Assembly: GCF_002973525.1 (NCBI RefSeq)
Contig: NZ_PVEN01000002.1
Location: forward strand, 496,001-560,000
Direction of reading: 5' to 3'
DNA length: 64,000 nt
Origin: Paraburkholderia sp. BL21I4N1
GTDB taxonomy: Bacteria; Pseudomonadota; Gammaproteobacteria; Burkholderiales; Burkholderiaceae
Part shown: in pieces, positions 46,781 to 55,157 of the stretch
Position numbering within the stretch: the first letter of the stretch is position 1
How the letters are laid out: each line of letters starts with the position of its first letter
Position numbers and translations under genes: made by a program
Notes under the pieces: generated by a model
Told to the model about the DNA's origin: nothing
The model's input: the letters and a program-made list of their open reading frames with translations, nothing else
Databases searched by the model: none

Positions 46781-47281
46781 ATGACCAACGCCACCAGCAC
46801 CGCCCCCGGTTACCCGCTCGACGACTGGGCCCTGGAAGCCGCGATCAACGCGGGCAACGCGCAATGGGTGGCCCAGGTCATCGCAGCCGGCGTGGACCTG
46901 TCGCGTCGCACCACCGAACCGTCGGGCCGTTGCCTGCACCCGGGCACCACCCCGTTGGGTCTGGCGATCGGCAACGTTGAGATCGTGCGCATGCTGCTCG
47001 ACGCGGGCGCCCCGGTGAACCAGGTGGCGGTCCGTTGGGGCGGTACCGCGCTGCACATGGCCGTGGTGCAGAGCATCGGCGACGGCACCATCGAGCTGCT
47101 GCTCAAGGCCGGGGCCGACCCGCTGCTCACCGACGCGAAGGGGCGGCGCCCGATCGACTACCTGAGCTGGGCCGTGGCCAAGCACCTGTCCGACGGCGAC
47201 AAGGAGCTGGTGCGCGTCGCCACCAAGTTCGCCATCGACACCGCGAAGGCCAACGGGCAGAAGCACCCGAAGCGGCGTTGA
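46781..47281 (+). CDS. ankyrin-repeat protein, 166 aa
   Basis: Ankyrin units: LDDWALEAAINAGNAQWVAQVIAAGVDLS, GTTPLGLAIGNVEIVRMLLDAGAPVNQV, GGTALHMAVVQSIGDGTIELLLKAGADPLLTDAKGRRPIDYLSW. A lysine-rich tail ends the protein. Starts 4 bp after the membrane-protein stop without a clear ribosome site, so translation is probably coupled. Confidence 0.75.
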   Translation: MTNATSTAPGYPLDDWALEAAINAGNAQWVAQVIAAGVDLSRRTTEPSGRCLHPGTTPLGLAIGNVEIVRMLLDAGAPVNQVAVRWGGTALHMAVVQSIGDGTIELLLKAGADPLLTDAKGRRPIDYLSWAVAKHLSDGDKELVRVATKFAIDTAKANGQKHPKRR

Positions 47282-47290
47282 CCCAACCCT

Positions 47291-47302
47291 GTACCCTGGC
47301 AC
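47291..47302 (+). promoter_or_regulatory. palindrome copy without a promoter core
   Basis: GTACCCTGGCAC, one mismatch, between 47281 and the start at 47326. No TTGAC follows. Confidence 0.4.
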
Positions 47303-47325
47303 GGACCATCAAACCGAGGAAGCCC

Positions 47326-48591
47326 ATGATGAAAATCGACTGGCTCACAACTTTCAACGGGTTTTACGACCGGGCGACTCGTCGGGCCGAGACCTTGCAC
47401 CGGTTGCGCAAGCTGCAGAACGACGTGCAGGGCGCACACGAGATGTCCGCGCACGACGAGGACGCCTTCGAAACGGTGCGCGGTTACGCCCAGGGCGACC
47501 ATCGCTTGGCGGTGGCCCACGCCGTTCAGTACGCCCAGCACGTTCCCCTGGACAAGCTGCGCGCGTTGTCCCTCGAAGCGCAGGCGAGGCTGGGCACGCG
47601 CCTGGCCACCTTGGCCGCCCAAGAAGGGAACGCGTGCGTGCTGGCCGCGGGCCTGGAACTGGGGGCGTCACCATACCCGCTGCTGATGGTCAAGGGCGTG
47701 CTGGCCAGCGCGGACCTGCTGGACCTGGTGCTCGCCCGTTGCACCACGGAGCGGCTGAACGGCGTGTCGAACGACATGGGGCTCCCGGTCTGGGAAACCG
47801 TCGTGGCTGGCATCCCTGACGGGGACGCGCACGAGCACGATCAGGGCGTGGAGACCCTGGTCAACGTTGTCCTGCCTCGGCTGGACGCAGCCGGTGCGGA
47901 CCTGGACCATCCGGTGCTGCTCGTACGCACCGGGCGACGAACCGACCTGCTCACCGAGGCGCTGGTCCGCTACCAAGGTATGGTGCTGGGCGAGGCGGTG
48001 GGCACCGGCGGCGCAGAGCGGGGCCGTCGGCGGTTGCGACGCTGGGCGAGTCCCGGTGGGCAAACCCCGATCCGGGGGATTGGGCGATCCGCTGACGCCC
48101 ACCTGTCACGCGCACCATTCGACCCCGTGCCCTGGCACGGCTTGGGGTTGACAGGCCCGCACGACCCGTCATGTTGGCCTTACGACCCAACCGGAGGAGG
48201 AGACCTCGATGCCCAACCGTCACGCGCGCTTTTTCAACGCTTTCCTGTTCGGCACCCTGGCCACGAGCCTGGTGGCGATCGCCGCCCTGATCGCCACCGC
48301 GGCCGCGGCCCCGCGGGCGCACGCGGCGGGCGTGGTCACCGCCCCGACGATCACGCTGGGAGTCCCGCTCGCCACCGTGGGGCCAGCCTGCTCGGGGGAC
48401 CCGTACGCGGCGCTCCGGCCCTGCGTGGTTCTCGACAGGATGACGCCGCCCCGAACCGACGCGATCGCCGGGGACGGCTTCTTTTGGGTCTACGGCGCGA
48501 CGCCGAATCAGGGCGCACGCGTGACGACCGTGGAGGTCGTGCACGGCTCGGTCCAGGCCGTCGCATACAGGCTCGACCCGGCCTACGGTGA
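47326..48591 (+). CDS. hypothetical protein with likely read-through 3' end, 421 aa as open
   Basis: The first ~225 residues look like a real, helical, ankyrin-type protein (AEQEGNACVLAAGLELGASPYPLLMVKGVLASADLLDLVLARC...). From about residue 230 the frame becomes arginine/glycine/proline rich. It then crosses the palindrome and promoter at 48127-48175 and overlaps the next gene from 48209 in another frame. The native stop was most likely lost by a frameshift near 48000-48060; the tail is doubtful. ATG 47326 or 47329. Confidence 0.45.
   Translation: MMKIDWLTTFNGFYDRATRRAETLHRLRKLQNDVQGAHEMSAHDEDAFETVRGYAQGDHRLAVAHAVQYAQHVPLDKLRALSLEAQARLGTRLATLAAQEGNACVLAAGLELGASPYPLLMVKGVLASADLLDLVLARCTTERLNGVSNDMGLPVWETVVAGIPDGDAHEHDQGVETLVNVVLPRLDAAGADLDHPVLLVRTGRRTDLLTEALVRYQGMVLGEAVGTGGAERGRRRLRRWASPGGQTPIRGIGRSADAHLSRAPFDPVPWHGLGLTGPHDPSCWPYDPTGGGDLDAQPSRALFQRFPVRHPGHEPGGDRRPDRHRGRGPAGARGGRGHRPDDHAGSPARHRGASLLGGPVRGAPALRGSRQDDAAPNRRDRRGRLLLGLRRDAESGRTRDDRGGRARLGPGRRIQARPGLR
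48127..48175 (+). promoter_or_regulatory. palindrome plus class A promoter for 48209-48772
   Basis: GTGCCCTGGCAC (48127-48138), 9-bp gap, TTGACA (48148-48153), 16 nt, CATGTT (48170-48175). Confidence 0.7.
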
Positions 48592-48772
48592 CCCGGCGTC
48601 GGAGCGCTCGATCGCGCGCACGTTCGGCGCCACCGCGTACGTGCCACGGCATGCGAGCGGCGATGGCTGGAACGAGGAGGGGCACTGGGTTCTGCCCAAC
48701 GGCGCGACGTTGACCGTGGGAAGGTCGGACGACGGGCAGGGCACCGACGTGTGGGTGGCGCTGCACGGGTGA
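48209..48772 (+). CDS. secreted protein of the C-x-GDP paralogue family, 187 aa
   Basis: Long signal peptide (FFNAFLFGTLATSLVAIAALIATAAAA, cleavage near AHA|AG). The mature part has LGVPLATVGPACSGDPYAALRPCVVL, matching the GVPL-x(6)-C-x-GDP-x(5-7)-C motif of three other secreted proteins here (53204, 55158, 55750). Two cysteines probably form a disulphide in the periplasm. Function unknown. GGAGGAGGAGACCTCG ribosome site. Confidence 0.7.
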   Translation: MPNRHARFFNAFLFGTLATSLVAIAALIATAAAAPRAHAAGVVTAPTITLGVPLATVGPACSGDPYAALRPCVVLDRMTPPRTDAIAGDGFFWVYGATPNQGARVTTVEVVHGSVQAVAYRLDPAYGDPASERSIARTFGATAYVPRHASGDGWNEEGHWVLPNGATLTVGRSDDGQGTDVWVALHG

Positions 48773-48869
48773 CCGCCACGCTCCGTTACCGCGCACCTGG
48801 CCGGAGGCCCGCCTTTCCCGCCCGAGGAGCCGTCAGGCTCGCAAGAGCTACCCCCGGCCCGCGGATCGA

Positions 48870-49748
48870 CTATTTTGCTTCGCTGATGGTCGCTTCGATC
48901 AAACCGGACGTGTTCACCAGGCAAGCGATGTTGTATTTCAGTTTTAGGTTGTACCCGTTCTTGGCGGTGAAGGTCGAGGTCACCCGCGTGTTGCCGTTTG
49001 CGCCGTCGGACACCGCGACGTCGAGCACGCGGGAGAAATCCACGGTGCTGGGGTGGGTCGCGTGCGACTTGGCGTAGGCCTCGCACATCGCCACGGCCTG
49101 GGTGTGGTCGACGTTGCGCGGAGCTTCGAACTTCTTGCCACTGGCCACGTCACGCGGGGTGAAGAACACGTTGAACACCTGGGTACCTTTGCCGCATGTC
49201 ACGTAAAACGTGGGGTTCGCCTGCGTGCTGTTGGAGCTGAGGTAAGCGGACGACGGGTCGATGTCGGAGCATCGGTCGTTCTCGCGATGGATCCGATTCA
49301 CCCCGTCGATGATCACTTTCTTGTACGGCAGCGTGGCCTTGTCGAACTGAAAATCCGCTTCGGTGAAGACCCGCTGACCCGAGGCGTCCACCTGGGGCTT
49401 GCGCAACGCGGAGGACGGCACCCAGCCGATGTGCGTGACGGACAGGAAGTCCGGGTCGGTGACCTGCACGCGGGACCACGGTCCCTGGGTGCACTGCTCG
49501 TTCACGGTCACGGAGTTGTCGATCGCCATGTACTGCGTGGTGTGCATGATCGACGTGGCTTTCTCGTTCACCAGCTTCGCGGCGCCGGCCTTCGGCGCAG
49601 CCAGGAGCAGGATGTTCTGCCCGTTCACGCTGTAGCTTTTCCCCGTGGTCGTGCTGCCCGATCCGCACGGGAGCGCGGTCTCGGCGTGAGCGACGTTCAG
49701 CAGGGCGGCCATGGCGATGAGCCAGCCGAGCAGAAATACCCGTTTCAT
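48870..49748 (-). CDS. secreted protein with SH3-like segment, 292 aa
   Basis: Signal peptide MKRVFLLGWLIAMAALLNVAHA|E. The first half of the mature protein resembles a bacterial SH3-like repeat (INILLAAPKAGAAKLVNEKATSIM...WSRVQVTDPDFLSVTHIGWVPSSAL); the second half has four cysteines (DRCSDI, VTCGKG, AMCEAY, NIACLV) and a beta-rich end. Likely periplasmic; no enzymatic motif. AAGGACCACC ribosome site. Convergent with 48772. Confidence 0.65.
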   Translation of the reverse strand: MKRVFLLGWLIAMAALLNVAHAETALPCGSGSTTTGKSYSVNGQNILLLAAPKAGAAKLVNEKATSIMHTTQYMAIDNSVTVNEQCTQGPWSRVQVTDPDFLSVTHIGWVPSSALRKPQVDASGQRVFTEADFQFDKATLPYKKVIIDGVNRIHRENDRCSDIDPSSAYLSSNSTQANPTFYVTCGKGTQVFNVFFTPRDVASGKKFEAPRNVDHTQAVAMCEAYAKSHATHPSTVDFSRVLDVAVSDGANGNTRVTSTFTAKNGYNLKLKYNIACLVNTSGLIEATISEAK

Positions 49749-49977
49749 GGTGGTCCTTCGTTGTTCTTGGTGGTCGTGAATGCGTGGGGGCGTTGCTTTT
49801 ACGCCGGCCCCGTTACTCCGTGAAAGTAGCCGCTGAGGAGGACTGGGGTCCGGGTCATTTGGTCCCTCGTTCAAGCCTGTTTTTCAGTGCGATATTCGAT
49901 CGTTACTATACCAGCGGCACTCCCCGGAAAGGCTCACCATTGCTCCCGAAAGGGCTCACCTTTGACGTCCCGCGGCA

Positions 49978-50697
49978 TCACGTTTCCGGTTTTGCCGGCT
50001 CGCCCAGCAGAGCGAGGAGGCGGTCGGACGTCACAATCAGGCCGGGAAGCTTGTCGGCTGCCCGTGACGGGATAAAGCCGCCGTACTGTTTTCGAATCGC
50101 AAGGATTAGATCTGCTGCGACCAGGCCGGCCTGGGCGCACTCCCAAAGATCGACCTTCAACCAATGGTCGTCGTCAAAGTCGAAGTAGCTCGTATAGATG
50201 GCGGCGTTTTCACCGCCAACGAACTCGAAGTTGTGGAAACTGTTGTAGACGTTCGCGTGAGCGGTTTGCTCGTTGATCAGATCCTTCATCCGTTTGATCT
50301 CGTCGGATTGCGCCTTGAAATGCTGACCGAGCCAGGTATAGGCCGCTTTTGACGCTTTCTGCGGGTCGTGCTTCTTGCCTTCCGTCGTGTCGAAGTAGTT
50401 CGTTGTATCGACATGTACCAACGAAAACGCAGCGTGGACCGTCGATTCGAGGAAGTAGCGCAAGACCATCTTGGCCTGAATCCGGTGCTGCCTCACGAGC
50501 GACATCAGGCACAACGTGTGCCCCTTCTTCATCTGCGAAAGAAACCGGATGAAGATGTCGCAATCCTTGGTTGGCCACGTCATGATGTTCGAGAGCAACA
50601 GGGTTACATCACGAGCGTTGGTGAAGAAGTCGCCATAACGCTCTTCGGCACCAAGAACCAACTGATGTTCGATGTGGGAGAACTCCTCGATGCTCAC
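49978..50697 (-). CDS. hypothetical protein of lower GC, 239 aa
   Basis: The GTG at 50697 starts SIEEFSHIEHQLVLGAEERYGDFFTN. It is a soluble helical protein with RQHRIQAKMVLRYFLESTVHAAFSLVHVDTTNYF and RMKDLINEQTAHANVYNSFHNFEFV, of the type seen in uncharacterised defence-associated families, but I cannot name one. Base composition is clearly less GC-rich than its neighbours, suggesting separate acquisition. The 560 bp upstream has no gene. Confidence 0.55.
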   Translation of the reverse strand: MSIEEFSHIEHQLVLGAEERYGDFFTNARDVTLLLSNIMTWPTKDCDIFIRFLSQMKKGHTLCLMSLVRQHRIQAKMVLRYFLESTVHAAFSLVHVDTTNYFDTTEGKKHDPQKASKAAYTWLGQHFKAQSDEIKRMKDLINEQTAHANVYNSFHNFEFVGGENAAIYTSYFDFDDDHWLKVDLWECAQAGLVAADLILAIRKQYGGFIPSRAADKLPGLIVTSDRLLALLGEPAKPET

Positions 50698-51259
50698 TGG
50701 TCTGCCTCTCTTCCGTTGATGTGTTATCGGCCATGGCGCGGTCGAGCGCTGACGATAGGGCACCGCGGCGGCAATAACGCCGTTGGTTGCCTGACCATCG
50801 CTCCGTTCAGCGATGACTATACATTGGCCGCACGCGTTGCCCACGCCGACCACAGCACGGACACCATTTGCAAGAACCGCAGGTCTTGCACACGCGACAC
50901 CGCGGTGAAGCGAGCGGGGCGCCGTGCGCCGTTCCTGCCACCCCTGAACGTCCTCCCACCAGGCGCTGAAGCGCCGAACGAACGCGCCCGGTGTCCCGAG
51001 CGCTCGAACCCCTACGCGCGTGCTGGGCTCCCCCGTTGTGCGCCGATCCAGCCTCGTCGTGAGGCGCTTTCGAACCCGTCGGTTAAGCGACGCCTGGCAC
51101 AGGGCCACCCTTCATGCGCAATGGTCCGTGAACCCCGTCCTCACCCGATCCCTGACGGGCGTGCGGCCTCCGGGCGGGCCATTGCGCCGGGTGTCCCCGT
51201 GCTGCTTCAGGCGCACCGACGGCTCCGAAAAGCACCCACTTCACGACGAGGGCAAGACC
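50698..51259. other. intergenic region with leader E copy 1
   Basis: No convincing gene. Bases 51139-51178 (CCTCACCCGATCCCTG, then GGGCGTGCGGCCTCCGG) match 60796-60838, and both precede genes whose products start alike (51260, 60930). The rest shows no strong motif. Confidence 0.45.
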
Positions 51260-51940
51260 ATGACCAGCGCACAACAGCACAGCACGCAAACCCCGAACAG
51301 CAACGTCCCGACTCACCAAAAAGCACGGTTTAACAACCACCCCAAGGCACCGGCTACGGCGACCACCCCGGAAGCGCTGAAAACGGTGTTGACCTTGGTC
51401 GAGACGGCCCAGCTCGTCCAGCAGGTGCTGCGTGAGGCGTTCCCGGCCACGGGCTTTTACGTCAAGACCCAACGCGACGCGAACGGCGCACGGCTCCACG
51501 TCGAATGGACGGACGGCCCCCGCGAGCAGCAGGTGAACAAGCTCCTCCTCCCGCTGCAATCGGCGACCCCGGGCCAGTCGGGCGGCACGTCCCCGGTGGA
51601 GCACTTCCGGCTGACCGCGCAGGGTCCGCAACGCGTTCGCCTGGGCGCTGGTCGCATCACCGTCAAACGCAAGTTTTCCGACGGTCTGGTGGGCGGCGTC
51701 CTGCAGCGCCTGGCCCACCGCCACGTCGGTCGCCTGGACCCGGAGACCCGCAAGCTGTTGACCGTGGAGAGCTTCAAGAAGGGGGCCCTGGTGGCCGTGG
51801 CCCTCTACGGTGTCCACTTCGCCAGCAACAGCCTGCACACCGACGTCGAGACCGCGCTGCACGACCACACCGACGTGCAGGGCTACCCGCGCAGCGCCAC
51901 GGCCGCCGGCCTGTTCGTGCGCAAGCCCCTGAAAGCGTGA
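51260..51940 (+). CDS. protein with LPD29-like segment, 226 aa
   Basis: The N-terminal 45 residues are Q/T/N-rich and disordered (TSAQQHSTQTPNSNVPTHQ). Residues 70-100 (TGFYVKTQRDANGARLHVEWTDGPREQQVNKLL) resemble the LPD29 domain of large polyvalent mobile-element proteins, which carry IRVxWTDGP. The C-terminal part is helical with no motif. Its start resembles that of 60930-61112. Cytoplasmic; possibly a transferred or structural element protein. Confidence 0.55.
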   Translation: MTSAQQHSTQTPNSNVPTHQKARFNNHPKAPATATTPEALKTVLTLVETAQLVQQVLREAFPATGFYVKTQRDANGARLHVEWTDGPREQQVNKLLLPLQSATPGQSGGTSPVEHFRLTAQGPQRVRLGAGRITVKRKFSDGLVGGVLQRLAHRHVGRLDPETRKLLTVESFKKGALVAVALYGVHFASNSLHTDVETALHDHTDVQGYPRSATAAGLFVRKPLKA

Positions 51941-52002
51941 ACCCAAGGGGACCGCACGCTACGGTTTGACGGTCCCGCACCCCATCCCCGGAGATCCCCA
52001 TC

Positions 52003-52320
52003 ATGGCCTACACCAGCACGAATCCCTACCTTGAAGCCCGGTGCGAGTACGTCCTCGCGAAGCTCGCCCTCATCGCCAACTCCGACGGGGAAGACGAGAC
52101 CTAGTCCTCGCTGGTCGACGCCCAGGCCCTGGGCTCGCAAGACGCAGCACGCGCGCACGAAACGGGGGAGGACATCCCCGTGCCCGCGTTTTTCGCGGAC
52201 GTCCCCGAACTGAAACGCGAATGGCTCGACGGCTGGAACCGCTACGACGAGCTGGTGGACATGCAGAACTGCTCGGGCTGCAACAACGAACGGGGGGACC
52301 CGTGCCCGTGCCACGGGTGA
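52003..52320 (+). pseudogene. gene interrupted by an in-frame amber codon
   Basis: The frame starting ATG 52003 (MAYTSTNPYLEARCEYVLAK...) meets TAG at 52102-52104 after 33 codons but then stays open for 71 more codons to TGA 52318-52320. The second half reads as normal protein (DIPVPAFFADVPELKREWLDGWNRYDELVDMQNCSGCNNERGDPCPCHG) with six cysteines of zinc-ribbon type. It has the usual GGAGATCCCCATC start and a strong terminator at 52341. Either a nonsense-mutated gene, or read-through at an amber codon. No family recognised. Confidence 0.65.
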
Positions 52321-52340
52321 GCAGAACCAGCAGCAAAACG

Positions 52341-52366
52341 AAGCGGCCCGGGTGGGCCGCTTTTGC
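52341..52366. terminator. intrinsic terminator, convergent genes
   Basis: AAGCGGCCC/GGGCCGCTT stem with a T run, between the amber gene and 52384. Confidence 0.75.
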
Positions 52367-52383
52367 ATGGTGCTGCACGTCGC

Positions 52384-52617
52384 TCAGTGGCGCGTGGCGT
52401 CCCCGATCCGCGGGTTCCCGAGCGCGTCCAGCACGGCCTGGTCCGCCTCGACCTTGTTGGCCTCGGCCGCGGCCACGTCGTCCGCCAGGCGGGCGGTCTC
52501 CGCGTCGTACGCGCCACGGGCCTCGCGCTCGGCGCTCCGGCGTTTCGGGAGCACGCCTAACACGGTGATCAACAGGCCGGCGACGACCGCCAGAACGATT
52601 GCAACGGTTGCGAGCAT
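52384..52617 (-). CDS. small membrane/coiled-coil protein, 77 aa
   Basis: N-terminal membrane helix (ATVAIVLAVVAGLLITVLGVL), basic stretch, then a heptad-like helix (AETARLADDVAAAEANKVEADQAVLDAL). Same plan as 52757-52987 and 44059-44277. GGAGGAGAAAAACCC ribosome site, class A promoter upstream. Function unknown. Confidence 0.65.
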   Translation of the reverse strand: MLATVAIVLAVVAGLLITVLGVLPKRRSAEREARGAYDAETARLADDVAAAEANKVEADQAVLDALGNPRIGDATRH

Positions 52618-52665
52618 GGGTTTTTCTCCTCCAGTGGGTGGCCCCGGGGTGGGGCCGTCTCCCTG

Positions 52666-52693
52666 TACCTAGCGGGTCTTGGCGACAAGTCAA
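52666..52693 (-). promoter_or_regulatory. class A promoter for 52384-52617
   Basis: Minus strand TTGACT (52688-52693), 16 nt ending CCGC, TAGGTA (52666-52671). Confidence 0.7.
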
Positions 52694-52715
52694 TACGGTG
52701 GGGTGACCAGCGAAA

Positions 52716-52735
52716 AGCGGCCCGGTTGGGCCGCT
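52716..52735 (-). terminator. intrinsic terminator of 52757-52987
   Basis: AGCGGCCC/GGGCCGCT stem; minus-strand reading then shows TTTTC. Confidence 0.65.
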
Positions 52736-52756
52736 GGACGATCGCTCGATCGGCGA

Positions 52757-52987
52757 TCAGAACGGGACGTTGACGCGGGCCTGGGCCCCGATGAAACCGC
52801 GCGCCTCGTTCTGCCCCGGGTTCGACCGGGCCTGGGCCAGGGCGGCCAGCATCGCGGCCTCGCGGCGCTCGCGCTCCCGGCGTTGCTTCACGACGTTCAG
52901 GACGGTGAACAGGACGAACAGCGCCACGGCCATGAAGGGCAGCAGCACCGTCAGAAGGTGGTCGATCGAGGTGAAAAGGTTGAGCAT
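52757..52987 (-). CDS. small membrane protein, 76 aa
   Basis: Membrane helix at residues 11-34 (LLTVLLPFMAVALFVLFTVLNVV), then a strongly basic segment (KQRRERERREAAMLAALAQARS), typical of a single-pass protein with a cytoplasmic tail. No family. GGAGGAGACC before ATG. Confidence 0.65.
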   Translation of the reverse strand: MLNLFTSIDHLLTVLLPFMAVALFVLFTVLNVVKQRRERERREAAMLAALAQARSNPGQNEARGFIGAQARVNVPF

Positions 52988-53076
52988 GGTCTCCTCCTAT
53001 TGCGTGAGCCCGGGACGGTGCGACGGATGGGCGGGTCCAATGACGTCGGTGGGGAGCCACCGAGCACCTACTTCAA

Positions 53077-53104
53077 GACCTAGCAGGTCGTACGGGCTTG
53101 GCAA
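53077..53104 (-). promoter_or_regulatory. class A promoter for 52757-52987
   Basis: Minus strand TTGCCA (53099-53104), 16 nt ending CTGC, TAGGTC (53077-53082). Back-to-back with the plus-strand promoter at 53118. Confidence 0.65.
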
Positions 53105-53117
53105 TACCCGGGGAAGG

Positions 53118-53145
53118 TTGACATCCTCGCAAAACCTCTTATTGC
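53118..53145 (+). promoter_or_regulatory. class A promoter for 53204-53926
   Basis: TTGACA (53118-53123), 16 nt, TATTGC (53140-53145). Divergent from 53077 with 13 bp between the -35 boxes. Confidence 0.6.
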
Positions 53146-53203
53146 TGGAGGTGAGGGCTTTTCGGCCCGGCACCGTTAAACCATCCAGGAGGAACCTCTC
53201 ACC

Positions 53204-53926
53204 ATGCGCAAGCCCATTCTCATCGCCGCCATCGTCGCGGCTTCGGTCGCGATCGCCACCGTCGCGGCTGCTCGGACTTCGTTGTTCGGACTCCACCCGA
53301 AGCCCACGCCGTACACGCTGCTCGACAGCCTCGATTTGTTGCACGACGAGCCGACGTACGCTGGTAGGGTCGCTGCGGCCAATGTCCTCGCTTACGATCG
53401 GTCGTCCGTCAGCTTGATGGGGATGCGTCTCGGCGACCCGTTGCCCGCCGCCTGCGCGAAGGGTGACCACAACCATGCGTGCGTCCTGCAATCCAACGCG
53501 CAAGGTGCCATCGCCGGTGGGTTGGACGACCACGTTGGCATCGTTCAGGAGACCGTGCCCGGTGTGCCGACCCCTCGTATCGGGCCTGGGCAAGCCCTTG
53601 TCGCAACGGATTCGACGGGACGCATCGATGCGATCGTGGTTCCCCTGGTGCCCACGGACGAGGTCGCCCGAATCGCCATGCAAGGCTTCGAGTGGCGCTT
53701 CGGCGATCCGACGGATTCCAGCGACACGTACGCCCACTGGGGCCTTCCTGATGGAGTGAGCGCAAGGGTCGTCTACTACGCTGGTGATAACGATCACCTG
53801 GCGCAACGTCACCACCTGAACCCGACGCAAACGAAAATGCTCTACGTTGCGATCAACACGCCAGAAGGCGATCCGAAGGTCTACGACCTGCTGAACGCAG
53901 ATTGGTCGGTCAACACCATGAAATGA
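53204..53926 (+). CDS. secreted protein of the C-x-GD paralogue family, 240 aa
   Basis: Signal-anchor-like N-terminus (KPILIAAIVAASVAIATVAAA|RTS). The mature domain has MGMRLGDPLPAACAKGDHNHACVLQ, the family motif shared with 48209, 55158 and 55750, then repeated beta-like segments (ALVATDSTGRIDAIVVPLVPTDEVARIAMQGFEWRFG). Longest member of the family. Likely periplasmic; no enzymatic motif. CCAGGAGGAACC ribosome site, terminator at 53949. Confidence 0.7.
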   Translation: MRKPILIAAIVAASVAIATVAAARTSLFGLHPKPTPYTLLDSLDLLHDEPTYAGRVAAANVLAYDRSSVSLMGMRLGDPLPAACAKGDHNHACVLQSNAQGAIAGGLDDHVGIVQETVPGVPTPRIGPGQALVATDSTGRIDAIVVPLVPTDEVARIAMQGFEWRFGDPTDSSDTYAHWGLPDGVSARVVYYAGDNDHLAQRHHLNPTQTKMLYVAINTPEGDPKVYDLLNADWSVNTMK

Positions 53927-53948
53927 TCCTTCTCCCGTGGTGATGTCC

Positions 53949-53973
53949 AAAGCCCCGCCCTTGCGGGGCTTTT
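53949..53973 (+). terminator. intrinsic terminator
   Basis: AAAGCCCCGC/GCGGGGCTTT stem plus T run. Confidence 0.8.
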
Positions 53974-54156
53974 CGTTCTTGGGCGCCTCCTGCCAGATAA
54001 CGGCAACGTCAAAAGCACCGGGCACAAGGCCCACTCCGCCCCGACACCGCGCAGCGGCAGGAAGCGGGGCCCAGGCCCGAGAGGAAGGTGAAGCGGTGCG
54101 TGGGGAGGGTGGCCGCAGGCGCGGGGTTACAGGGGGGCGTGAACCCCGTTTTTCGT

Positions 54157-54278
54157 GTGCCGTGGCACGGGCTAACCACCGCAGGTACCGAGGGTCGACC
54201 GTTCGTCGGATAGCACGAAGTTTCTGCCTTCTTACCGTTGCTTTAGTTGGTTGATCTTGTAGTCTGGAAGTGTAGGCA
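54157..54278 (+). promoter_or_regulatory. palindrome and variant class A promoter for 54319-54780
   Basis: GTGCCGTGGCAC (54157-54168) is followed later by GGGTCGACCGTTCGTC. Core: TTGATC (54251-54256), 16 nt, TAGGCA (54273-54278); leader GCGATCGACGC as at 61870 and 63640. The remaining ~200 bp after 53973 has no gene. Confidence 0.55.
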
Positions 54279-54318
54279 GTGCGATCGACGCTGCAGCATC
54301 TCTCCAAGGAGCCCCACC

Positions 54319-54780
54319 ATGCTGACCAACCCGCAAGAGCTTCAAGCCATCCTGTCCAGCATCAAACTCGCCTGGGCCCGTTCGATCGCCGTCCCCGCAG
54401 ACGAGCGCGACCACGGGTACGACGACGGGGGCGTGTTCGCCCTGAACGCCACGCGCCTGAGCATCGAGACCACCCTCACGATCGCCGGCAAGACCTACGG
54501 CATCACCTACGAGACGGACGACCAGGGCCGCGTGTCGCGGGCACCGGCGGACGAGAGCGGCCTGGCCTGGGTTTTGTTCCAGCTCACGCTCATGTTCGGC
54601 GAGCGCTTCCAGTTCGAAGGCGACGGCCACCAGGAAGACCAGCTCGAGCACAACTACCTGCATGGCTCCGGCCGCACCAGCCCCGTGGGCCAGTTCGCGG
54701 CGCAGGTTCTCGCGCGCCTGGATGGCGTCGCGGAACGCGCGGCCCAGGCCTTCGCTCAACCCGTCCTCGAAGCGGCCTGA
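54319..54780 (+). CDS. hypothetical protein, paralogue of 63688, 153 aa
   Basis: Soluble acidic protein. Its centre (ETTLTIAGKTYGITYETDDQGRVSRAPADESG) is clearly related to that of 63688 (VDVTIDGTTYTVVHERGTDGEVERAPDDGCG), and both have the same AAGGAGCCCCACC leader. Beta-strand-rich middle, helical C-terminus. Function unknown; not secreted. Confidence 0.65.
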   Translation: MLTNPQELQAILSSIKLAWARSIAVPADERDHGYDDGGVFALNATRLSIETTLTIAGKTYGITYETDDQGRVSRAPADESGLAWVLFQLTLMFGERFQFEGDGHQEDQLEHNYLHGSGRTSPVGQFAAQVLARLDGVAERAAQAFAQPVLEAA

Positions 54781-54784
54781 CCCG

Positions 54785-54952
54785 ATGGCTACCGTGGCCG
54801 ACCTCCTCGCCAACGACGACCTGCAGCAAGGCTTCGCGGGAATCCTCGCGGAGCACGACGCGCACCGGGCGGATCAGATCCGCGCCGAGCGCGAGGCCCT
54901 GGCCGTCCTGGTGCAGGAGGAGCAGGCGCAACGACCGAGGGCACGGCTCTGA
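54785..54952 (+). CDS. small helical protein, 55 aa
   Basis: Starts 4 bp after the upstream stop (ATGGCTACC). Entirely helical and charged (LLANDDLQQGFAGILAEHDAHRADQIRAEREALAVLVQEEQAQRPRARL). No ribosome site of its own; likely translationally coupled to 54319. Confidence 0.5.
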   Translation: MATVADLLANDDLQQGFAGILAEHDAHRADQIRAEREALAVLVQEEQAQRPRARL

Positions 54953-54985
54953 TCACGGCACGGCCCCGAGCGTTTCAGATTGACC

Positions 54986-55050
54986 GTGCCATGGCACAGC
55001 CAAAAAAACCACCCGGCGGGGCTTGACCAGCGTGCAAGACCCGCTAGGTT
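54986..55050 (+). promoter_or_regulatory. palindrome plus class A promoter for 55158-56289
   Basis: GTGCCATGGCAC (54986-54997), 25-bp gap with AAAAAAA, TTGACC (55023-55028), 16 nt ending CCGC, TAGGTT (55045-55050). Confidence 0.75.
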
Positions 55051-55157
55051 GGGGACAGAGCAGGACCACATCGCATACAGGGACGCCACGCACGGCTTCG
55101 TGCCGCTGAACGACACGAACGATCCCAAGCCCCCAACCATTGGAGACCACCACCATC

